A stretch of DNA of 64,000 bases, from positions 29,533-93,532 of IMG/VR virus record IMGVR_UViG_3300044712_000340; one strand, written 5' to 3'. The stretch comes from a virus. This document shows, in pieces, positions 8,012-14,621 of this stretch. The position numbers and the translations under genes were made by a program. A model generated the notes under the pieces. That model ran no database searches. It saw only the letters and a list, made by a program, of their open reading frames with translations, and had not been told where the DNA came from. The number at the start of each line of letters is the position of its first letter. Positions within the stretch are counted from its first letter, which is position 1.

Positions 8012-9211
8012 ATGGTGATACCAGAAGAATTATTAAAAATGTCAGAAAAAGAGCTTAAAGAGGCTCTACCTGATAATATATTTAAAGCAACCTACATACA
8101 ACATCACTCAGAAATATATAAAATACTACATAAATTAAATAAAATTTTAACTGTTTATTCTTACACTGATAAAGTTATCACTACAATATCTAATCAATTA
8201 CACGAGGATTACTATGAGCCTTTTACAATAAGTAGCTTTAAAATTGCAGTAGAAAGTAAGAGAGAAAAATATTTAAAAACTTTAGATGTAGATAAGTTCA
8301 TTAATTGGATAGAAAGTGTAGTAAAATCTTATATAGACGAAGATAAATATGATATACAAAAAATAAATGAAAGTAGAGTAGAGTTAATACTATACTATCC
8401 TGAAATATCTATTACTAATAGTGTAGAATTTAAGCATACTTTAAGAGATGTATATTTAAAGTATATATTTATTAAATCAAAAAATCTATGGGGATTTAAT
8501 TCTATATCTATGTGTAGAAATACTTATACTGAAAAAGAATGGTTAGATTATTATATGCATTCTCATATCGCTGTGTCTTACTTAAATTCATATTCTTCTA
8601 GTTTTTGTATGGGCAGTAATACTCCTACAAGTAACTTGTTAACTCAGTTTCAAAAAAATTTATTAAAATTTAGAGAATTTATACTATTATTTGAAGCTTA
8701 TTTAAGTTGGGAAAGCATAGAAGGTAAACCTTATAGGTATATAGAAAATGTATTGAAACCTATAGAAGCTAATTATGATTTTATAGGTTTAGAAGTTATA
8801 CCTGATTACATTACTGTAGTATATACTTTAACTAAAAGAGTTTTAAGTATTTTACAAGATATACAATTTGACTATATTCCTCTTGTATTTAGTAGAAATT
8901 ACACTATTATATTAAAACAATCTACTGTAGATGAAATAGATGAACTACTTACTAAAGAATACCCTGAGTATTGTTATACTGTTTTAGATGACAATACAGT
9001 AAAATTAAAAGAAAGAGTTAGATTAACTGTAAATGGTAAACATACTGATATTTATTTTAAAGGTGAGAATAAATTAATAACTATAATCCCTGAAAAAGAT
9101 ACAGTTAAAGAAGATTTACCTATAAAAATACATAGAAGTTTATTAAATTCAGTAACAAAAGAGATTAAAGAGCAATTCGAACAATTTATAATTAATAAAA
9201 TATTAGGATGA
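8012..9211 (+). CDS. E2-like protein (Prok-E2_D / PRTRC protein B type)
   Basis: A 399-aa protein with a central E2-like core. Strands at about 123-152 (VELILYYPEISI ... VYLKYIFIK) lead into TYTEKEWLDYYMHSHIA and then SSFCMGSN, with Cys199 and Gly201. In prokaryotic E2 family D (PRTRC B) the active-site cysteine lies in a similar aromatic/aliphatic-Cys-x-Gly context after a His- or Asn-rich loop; His183 or His185 precede it here. The expected role is to carry a Ub-like protein as a thioester between the E1-like enzyme (10214) and a target. A long C-terminal part (about 220-399) has no recognised domain. The TGA overlaps the JAB gene start (ATGA). Recognition comes from the motif plus its neighbours. 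Confidence 0.6.
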   Translation: MVIPEELLKMSEKELKEALPDNIFKATYIQHHSEIYKILHKLNKILTVYSYTDKVITTISNQLHEDYYEPFTISSFKIAVESKREKYLKTLDVDKFINWIESVVKSYIDEDKYDIQKINESRVELILYYPEISITNSVEFKHTLRDVYLKYIFIKSKNLWGFNSISMCRNTYTEKEWLDYYMHSHIAVSYLNSYSSSFCMGSNTPTSNLLTQFQKNLLKFREFILLFEAYLSWESIEGKPYRYIENVLKPIEANYDFIGLEVIPDYITVVYTLTKRVLSILQDIQFDYIPLVFSRNYTIILKQSTVDEIDELLTKEYPEYCYTVLDDNTVKLKERVRLTVNGKHTDIYFKGENKLITIIPEKDTVKEDLPIKIHRSLLNSVTKEIKEQFEQFIINKILG

Positions 9212-10227
9212 AAGAAGAAAATATAGGAGTGATTGGTACACTTAAAATAAGTAAAAGATTACAAAAGATAATAGATTATCTTCATTATAAAATAGGATCT
9301 GTAGAGTGGTCAGGAGTTTTATACTATAAATTAACTAAAGGTAATTTAGAGGATTTAGAAGATTTAGAATTTGAGGCTACTTTTATGTATCCTATGAATA
9401 TAGGATCTTCAACATATACTGAGTTTGATTACAATGGAGAACTAGTATCTGCTTATGATATATTTGAGGAAGGACTTGAGCAATCTACATCTCTCATACA
9501 TACACATCATTCTATGGGAGCATTTCATTCTGGTACAGATTTAAAAGAACTTACAGATAATGCAGATAAATATAATTATTATCTATCATTAGTAGTAAAT
9601 TTCTCACATACTTATTGTGCTAAATTAGCTATTCCTTCTACTGAAATTGTAAATTATACCTCATATATTAAAAATCAAGAAGGTAAATTGGTTAATTTTC
9701 ATGGAGAAAGAGAAGAGAAGATACTCCTTATAGGTGATTTAAATATTGTATTTGAAGAAGAAGTAACTAATGAATCTTGGCTAGATGAGAGAATAAAAAC
9801 ACTACAAGAAAAGTCTAAAGAACAAAAAATTAGATTTAAAGATGCTAATGTTTTTGATATAGGTCTACCTAACTTTGGTTTTGATAGATTTAAAGAAAAT
9901 CTAAAAAGTTCTATAAGTGCTACTACAGAAGTAACTACAGATAAATTTCTAGCTTCTTTACTTTCTTTAAATGAAAAGATTACAGATAGTTTTGAAGCTA
10001 TTCTTAAATTGCATTTAGATGCTACAGAAGAAGAATTAGATATACTTGAAGAGGCATTAGAGTCTAATTACGAAATTATACATGAGAATTTGTATGGTAT
10101 GGATGCTGATATAAGAAGTGACTCTATAAATGCTTTACATGAGTTGAATAAATATCTCTCTAAGTATGGAAAGTATAAAATATTTGATGTTTTAGATTTA
10201 ATACTATCTAGCTATGTCGCAATTTAA
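9208..10227 (+). CDS. JAB/JAMM metalloprotease (deubiquitinase-like, PRTRC protein A type)
   Basis: A 339-aa protein with an N-terminal JAB/MPN domain. All zinc and catalytic positions of the JAMM motif are present: Glu33 in VEWSG, His98-x-His100, seven residues, Ser108 and Asp111 (HTH ... SGTD). Enzymes of this family cleave isopeptide or peptide bonds after Ub-like proteins, removing them from targets or maturing their C-termini. The C-terminal half (about 180-339) is helical and acidic and unrelated to known JAB proteins as far as I can tell. It overlaps the E2-like gene by 4 bases and the E1-like gene by 14, so the three are translationally coupled. Confidence 0.85.
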   Translation: MKEENIGVIGTLKISKRLQKIIDYLHYKIGSVEWSGVLYYKLTKGNLEDLEDLEFEATFMYPMNIGSSTYTEFDYNGELVSAYDIFEEGLEQSTSLIHTHHSMGAFHSGTDLKELTDNADKYNYYLSLVVNFSHTYCAKLAIPSTEIVNYTSYIKNQEGKLVNFHGEREEKILLIGDLNIVFEEEVTNESWLDERIKTLQEKSKEQKIRFKDANVFDIGLPNFGFDRFKENLKSSISATTEVTTDKFLASLLSLNEKITDSFEAILKLHLDATEEELDILEEALESNYEIIHENLYGMDADIRSDSINALHELNKYLSKYGKYKIFDVLDLILSSYVAI

Positions 10228-10873
10228 TGATAGATTTAAAGACGCTCCTTGGTACAATCAAAGTTGTAATGAAGAAATATTAGTTGTAGGAGCAGGAGGT
10301 ATAGGCTCTAATTTTGTTTATTGCTTGGGTAAATCTACTTTAATGAGAATATTTTTAATGGATTCAGATAAAGTAGAATATCACAATGTAGGTACACAGT
10401 TTTTCACAAAAGAAGATGTAGGGAGTAATAAAGTACGGGCAATGTATGAATACATGAGTAAATGTAATAGGTACATTGGTACGATACAAAGAAGGTATGA
10501 TAGCTCATTTTCTCCAATTATGGTAGCTGCTGTAGATAACATGAAAACTAGAAAAGAGATATTCGATGCATGGAGGCAAAAAGAAAATAGAGAGCTATTA
10601 CTTGATGGTAGATTGCGTGCAAATTATTATGAAATTTATGCTGTTATTTCAGGTAAGGAAGATGAATATGAAAAAACATTATTCTTAGATTCAGAAGTAG
10701 ACTCAGGGCCTTGTACATTTAAGCAAACAGCTTATTTTGGTATGTTGATAGGAGCTAGAATGACACAAATAATAGTTAATTACTTAACTAATAAGTATTC
10801 AGAAGAACCTATTTGTAATGTACCATTTAAAGTCAGTGAATTTGGTGAACCTTTTAGTATAGAAATATTATGA
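10214..10873 (+). CDS. ThiF/E1-like adenylating enzyme
   Basis: A 219-aa E1-like protein. The nucleotide-binding loop is VVGAGGIGS (residues 24-32), followed by the acidic strand end MDSD (49-52), then NVGTQFF (58-64), DVGSNKVRAM (68-77) with the conserved Lys73, and AAVDNMKTR (105-113). Cys167 in SGPCTF is at the place where E1-like enzymes often have their reactive cysteine. Such enzymes adenylate the C-terminus of a Ub-like protein. It is shorter than eukaryotic E1s but normal for ThiF-type proteins. One oddity is Thr61 where most E1s have Arg in the N-x-x-R-Q motif. The gene belongs to the JAB/E2 operon. Confidence 0.85.
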   Translation: MSQFNDRFKDAPWYNQSCNEEILVVGAGGIGSNFVYCLGKSTLMRIFLMDSDKVEYHNVGTQFFTKEDVGSNKVRAMYEYMSKCNRYIGTIQRRYDSSFSPIMVAAVDNMKTRKEIFDAWRQKENRELLLDGRLRANYYEIYAVISGKEDEYEKTLFLDSEVDSGPCTFKQTAYFGMLIGARMTQIIVNYLTNKYSEEPICNVPFKVSEFGEPFSIEIL

Positions 10874-11370
10874 TTTTAAAAAGAAATGATAAGATTTTAC
10901 CATTGATTTTTACTTTGCCTGAGTATGAGAATTCTAAGTATATAGACCTAGTGTTTCCAACTTATTGTTCTACTGTGTATAAAGAATCAGCATATAATTT
11001 TGTTACTGATAATAATCATGGGTATGTACATAGAACAAGGTATAATGAGTACTATAAGACTTTCTATTTAGGAATAATAGATAAAAAAGAAGAAAGTATA
11101 ATTTCAATGTTAGTAAAGTACAATAATGAAAATTATTTATTATTATGTAAAGATTTTGCAGAAAAAAACACAAGTGCTACAAGAAAAATAAAGAAAAGCG
11201 CAGTAGAAACATATAACATAGATGTAAAAAAGAAATTAATACTAGCTGAAGAAAGCGAATTATATGAATATTATTTAAAACTTATAAGTCCTACATTTGA
11301 AGATTATAAACAAGAGAATAAAGTAAAATTAGCTAAAGAATTTATAGAATGGAAGAAAAACAACGATTAG
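10870..11370 (+). CDS. Hypothetical protein after the E1-like gene (166 aa)
   Basis: A 166-aa Lys/Tyr-rich protein starting MILKRNDKILPLIF, joined to the E1-like gene by an ATGA overlap and overlapping the exonuclease gene by 22 bases. I do not recognise it. Its first residues (RNDKIL) recur at the start of the protein at 12156, the other side of the exonuclease gene. Coupling to the E1-like gene makes it a possible partner or target of the conjugation cassette, but that is context only. Confidence 0.75.
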   Translation: MILKRNDKILPLIFTLPEYENSKYIDLVFPTYCSTVYKESAYNFVTDNNHGYVHRTRYNEYYKTFYLGIIDKKEESIISMLVKYNNENYLLLCKDFAEKNTSATRKIKKSAVETYNIDVKKKLILAEESELYEYYLKLISPTFEDYKQENKVKLAKEFIEWKKNND

Positions 11371-12152
11371 CTTTAATAGATTTAGATACTTTAATTTATA
11401 TTGTGGCTTATAATCAACACAAGAATGGTAATAGAGACAATTCTGCACTAGTAAAACTACATGTAAAGGAATTTATATCTACCATTCTTGTAAGGTGTAG
11501 AGCTAACTTAGTTTCTATGGTTTATCAAGACAAAGGACACAGTAACTTTAGAAAGTATTTTTATCCTGATTATAAAGCTAATAGACCAGAAGCTCCTGAA
11601 TTTATAGTATTATGGAAAGATACTATAATAGAGATTTTCTCAGAAATAGGGGCTGTAGGTGTCAAAGTAATAGAATCAGATGATGTATTAAATATAGGGT
11701 ACAATAGATTTAAAAATGAATATGATTTAATAATAGTTTCAGGGGATAAAGATTTAAATCAAATACCAGGTGAACATTACAATCCTAGAGAAAACAAAAG
11801 TTATGTTGTTAGTAACAAGGAGGCATTGTATAATCTTAGTTTACAGTTACTTATGGGGGATTCTACAGATAATGTGAAAGCTATCCCTAAAATGGGAACT
11901 AAAATATCCTCTAAACTTTTAAATGAAGTATTAGGAAATACTGATTTAACTTTTTCTTTTATAGGTATTTGTTATGATCAGTATAGAAAAGCTTTTGGAG
12001 ATATTTGGTATTCTGAGTATTTAAAAACTAAGTTTTTAGTGACAATGTTACCTGAAATAGATTATAATTCTTATCCATTTAATCAAGAAGTATCTGAATT
12101 ATTTAATATAATACCTTGTTCTAATTTAATAGTAACTAGTGTATTTATGTAA
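11349..12152 (+). CDS. 5'-3' exonuclease / flap endonuclease (FEN, PIN-like)
   Basis: A 267-aa FEN-family nuclease like T5 D15 and the T4 RNase H/exonuclease group. Acidic metal ligands are all visible: Asp11/Asp13 (LIDLDTL), ESDD at 109-112, SGDKD at 131-135, and GDSTDN at 170-175. A YKANRP motif lies at 75-80, and a helix-hairpin-helix-like KMGTK follows at 181-185. It should remove RNA primers and flaps during lagging-strand synthesis. The ATG lies inside the end of the preceding gene. A FEN nuclease is a usual member of phage replication sets with a separate primase and helicase. Confidence 0.88.
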   Translation: MEEKQRLALIDLDTLIYIVAYNQHKNGNRDNSALVKLHVKEFISTILVRCRANLVSMVYQDKGHSNFRKYFYPDYKANRPEAPEFIVLWKDTIIEIFSEIGAVGVKVIESDDVLNIGYNRFKNEYDLIIVSGDKDLNQIPGEHYNPRENKSYVVSNKEALYNLSLQLLMGDSTDNVKAIPKMGTKISSKLLNEVLGNTDLTFSFIGICYDQYRKAFGDIWYSEYLKTKFLVTMLPEIDYNSYPFNQEVSELFNIIPCSNLIVTSVFM

Positions 12153-12155
12153 TTT

Positions 12156-12641
12156 ATGACGAGAAATGATAAAATATTAAAAGTTTATGTGTTGCCTTTA
12201 TATGGAATAGAAACTTCTGATAAAGATGTGGAAAAGATCTACCTTAATAAAGATGGAAGTTATCTATTCTTACAATTAAAAGAGTTAAGCCCTAAGTTAG
12301 AATCTAACCTACTCTATTCGGGAGTATTTGAATATTGTAATAAAGAATTTTATATGTTTAAAACTTCTATAGCTTATGCCAAAGATATAATAAAGATAAT
12401 TAAAGGAGAGTATAGTAAGTTAAGTAAAAATGCTAAAAATACTATAATTCAATTGAGTGGTTTACCTTATATGAAGAAACAAGGTAAAGAAACAATAACT
12501 CACTCTTTTTTATTAGCTTTGTTAAAACACAAAAAGTATAAGAAAATACTAGAAGATAGACTAGGTGTAGAATTACAAGAAGAGAATGAACTTATGGATA
12601 AACTAACAAAAGAAACGTTTATTGATAATTTAATAACTTAA
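12156..12641 (+). CDS. Hypothetical protein (161 aa)
   Basis: A 161-aa basic protein starting MTRNDKILKVYVLPLYG. The RNDKIL start matches the gene at 10870, raising the possibility of distant paralogues or a shared N-terminal peptide. The C-terminal half is helical (TKETFIDNLIT end). No function can be assigned. It starts 3 bases after the exonuclease stop. Confidence 0.75.
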   Translation: MTRNDKILKVYVLPLYGIETSDKDVEKIYLNKDGSYLFLQLKELSPKLESNLLYSGVFEYCNKEFYMFKTSIAYAKDIIKIIKGEYSKLSKNAKNTIIQLSGLPYMKKQGKETITHSFLLALLKHKKYKKILEDRLGVELQEENELMDKLTKETFIDNLIT

Positions 12642-12644
12642 AAT

Positions 12645-12887
12645 ATGGGAAAATATAATATAAGAGATGAAGTATACTTCATGGAATGTGATGTAGCTAG
12701 AAAAGGTAAGATAACTGGAATAATTACATACGAGGGGCATATTAAAACCATGAGTTTTGATGATAAAGTACCTGAAGGACAGATTGTAATTAATTATGTA
12801 ATAGATTGTTATACTACAAGAAGAGAAGAAGCTTTGTATAATTCTGTTTTAGAGTTACAATCTAGTGTTTTTAAGAATTTAAAATAA
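12645..12887 (+). CDS. Small hypothetical protein, SH3-like barrel (80 aa)
   Basis: An 80-aa protein with alternating strands (DEVYFMEC, RKGKITGII, IVINYVIDC) that looks like a small SH3/KOW-type barrel, then a short helix. Similar barrels occur repeatedly in the 633-aa protein at 14618. Three bases separate it from the preceding gene and a terminator follows, so it closes this transcription unit. Confidence 0.7.
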   Translation: MGKYNIRDEVYFMECDVARKGKITGIITYEGHIKTMSFDDKVPEGQIVINYVIDCYTTRREEALYNSVLELQSSVFKNLK

Positions 12888-12890
12888 CAT

Positions 12891-12914
12891 AGAAGTCCTG
12901 AAAAGGACTTCTTT
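12891..12914 (+). terminator. Intrinsic terminator
   Basis: Stem AGAAGTCC / GGACTTCT (8 bp, perfect) with a TGAAAA loop and short T-run, 3 bases after the TAA of the 80-aa gene and 12 bases before the next ATG. Confidence 0.8.
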
Positions 12915-12925
12915 AATGTAAATAT

Positions 12926-13429
12926 ATGAGTAATAGAAATAAACAAGTAGGCTCAAATTTAGAACGCAAGTTGTTCCAGCTTATTAATAGAAGAACAATA
13001 GCATCACAACAAGGGGTAGAATTAACAGAAAAGGAATTATCTAATAAAGATTTAGAGGCTATACCAGAAAGTAATTTTGTATTATTTCCTAAATTAGGGT
13101 CTACAAGAAAGTTGAGTAGAAGTATGGATGCTAAAAAGAAAGATATTACTCCTGAGAACATGGATAGATTACATGACTTTCCTTATATATTACAAGCTAA
13201 AAGTTTAGCTGTAAGTGCTGCTCCTTATGCCAAATTATTAGCAGAAGTTAAAGAAAATAATAAATGGGGAATACCTGTAGTTATTCATGAGCAAACTAAA
13301 AAACAAGGAAGTAGATTTGTAAAGCAAGATGATTTTGCTATAATGTATCGTAAAGATTTTATTGATATGATATTTAAAATAGCTGAGTTAGAATTTGAGT
13401 TAAAACAAAAAGAACATTTTGAAAAATGA
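12926..13429 (+). CDS. PD-(D/E)XK nuclease, likely Holliday-junction resolvase
   Basis: A 167-aa protein with the layout of small archaeal/phage-type resolvases: an N-terminal basic segment and Glu13 (GSNLERK), a Ser/Arg-rich loop with Asp68 (SRSMDAKKKDI), then the strand YILQAKS with the Q-x-K form of the (D/E)xK motif at residues 90-92. A conserved WGIPVVIHEQ strand follows. It should cut branched DNA before packaging or in repair. The Q in place of E is tolerated in this superfamily. It starts a new unit after the terminator and overlaps the methylase gene by 4 bases. Confidence 0.7.
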   Translation: MSNRNKQVGSNLERKLFQLINRRTIASQQGVELTEKELSNKDLEAIPESNFVLFPKLGSTRKLSRSMDAKKKDITPENMDRLHDFPYILQAKSLAVSAAPYAKLLAEVKENNKWGIPVVIHEQTKKQGSRFVKQDDFAIMYRKDFIDMIFKIAELEFELKQKEHFEK

Positions 13430-13947
13430 GTAGTACAGGTAGAGGGGGAGTTAAATTAGACCAAGATAAATATTATACACCTATTTGGTGTGTAGAAAAA
13501 CTTATATCTAAGATACATATTACTGAAATAAAATCTTTCTTAGAACCTTGTAAAGGAGATGGTAGAATACTTACTTATATACCCACAGATATTACTAGAG
13601 ATTGGTGTGAATTAAGTGATGATAAAGACTATTTAACTTTTATTCCTTCAATGGAGTATGATTTGATTATTACCAATCCTCCTTTTAGTTTATCCATAGA
13701 GTTTTTAACTAAATCTTTAAAGGAGGCTAAAACAGTTTGTTATTTACAAAGATTGAATTGGTTAGGTAGTAAAACTAGAAAAGATTTTTGGAATACTAAT
13801 ACTCCAGACAAGTTATTTATATTGTCACAAAGACCTCAGTTTATGAAAGAAATGGGATTAAAGTCTGGAAGTGATAGTACAGAATATGCTTGGTTTATAT
13901 GGGATAAATTAGGAATTGTAAATGGTAAACATATAGAAATATTATAA
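13426..13947 (+). CDS. DNA adenine methyltransferase-like protein
   Basis: A 173-aa class I methyltransferase. Motif I is LEPCKGDGR (39-47), the catalytic motif IV is NPPF (84-87), and the N-terminal DKYYTP (14-19) is a frequent signature of phage N6-adenine methylases. A separate target-recognition domain is absent; it is shorter than Dam (about 270 aa). No restriction gene is next to it, so it is an orphan, probably guarding phage DNA against host restriction. Specificity cannot be read from sequence. Confidence 0.78.
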   Translation: MSSTGRGGVKLDQDKYYTPIWCVEKLISKIHITEIKSFLEPCKGDGRILTYIPTDITRDWCELSDDKDYLTFIPSMEYDLIITNPPFSLSIEFLTKSLKEAKTVCYLQRLNWLGSKTRKDFWNTNTPDKLFILSQRPQFMKEMGLKSGSDSTEYAWFIWDKLGIVNGKHIEIL

Positions 13948-13949
13948 CA

Positions 13950-14621
13950 ATGAATAAATTAAGAATAACAACAGGTAATGGATGGTATAAAAAATCAATA
14001 GGGCAGGTATTTCCTGTTTTAGATTTTAACAGAACAGACGGTTATTTAGTAGATATTGATGGAGAAGAGGGTTTAATGTTTTATGTTAAACCTTCTGATT
14101 GTGAAGTAGTAGAAGAATCTAATTTACCTATAAGTGGTAAAAAAGTTAAATTTGATGATACACAAGAACTTCTTATTAAGTTAATACCAAATAGTGAAGG
14201 TAAATGCGTGGATTTTCCTGTTAAACTAGAGCAAGGAGATTGGATTGATTTAAGGGCTTGCGTTAATGCTGAAAAGTATATAAAATATCAAACAAGTGTT
14301 CCGTTTACTGTGTCTCTAGGTATATCTTGTAAATTACCTGAAGGTTATGAGGCCATTATAGCACCTAGAAGCTCCCTATTTAAAAAACAAGGGTTAACTT
14401 TAGTTAATTCCATTGGAATAATTGATTCTAGTTACTGTGGAAATGATGATATATGGATGGCAGTATTTATGCCACATAGAGATGGTTTATTATCTTTTAA
14501 TGAAAGAATTTGCCAGTTTAGGATACAGAAGAATCAACCTACTTTAAAACTTACTCAAGTAGATAACTTAGAAGGAATTAATAGAGGAGGATTTGGTGAA
14601 GGAACTAAAAATGAGAAATGA
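13950..14621 (+). CDS. dut: dUTPase with N-terminal extension
   Basis: A 223-aa protein whose residues from about 65 form a trimeric-type dUTP diphosphatase. All five motifs are visible: D97-A103 (DWIDLRA), PRSSL at 139-143, GIIDSSYCGND at 156-166, ERICQF at 185-190, and a Gly-rich RGGFGEGTK at 212-220 that closes the active site. It hydrolyses dUTP to dUMP, keeping uracil out of phage DNA. The first 60 residues are an extra small barrel-like domain (GWYKKSIGQVFPV...), not part of normal dUTPases (about 150 aa). Its TGA overlaps the ATG of the next gene. Confidence 0.9.
   Translation: MNKLRITTGNGWYKKSIGQVFPVLDFNRTDGYLVDIDGEEGLMFYVKPSDCEVVEESNLPISGKKVKFDDTQELLIKLIPNSEGKCVDFPVKLEQGDWIDLRACVNAEKYIKYQTSVPFTVSLGISCKLPEGYEAIIAPRSSLFKKQGLTLVNSIGIIDSSYCGNDDIWMAVFMPHRDGLLSFNERICQFRIQKNQPTLKLTQVDNLEGINRGGFGEGTKNEK

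Noticed and set aside
9208-10227. RadC-type DNA repair annotation for the JAB protein
   Set aside because: RadC proteins share the JAMM motif but have an N-terminal helix-hairpin-helix and end soon after it. Here the domain is N-terminal, followed by a long helical part and an E1-like gene.
12913-13161. 82-codon antisense frame over the resolvase gene
   Set aside because: The + strand protein shows catalytic motifs; the antisense product is low-complexity and hydrophobic, as expected from reverse reading of Lys-rich codons.
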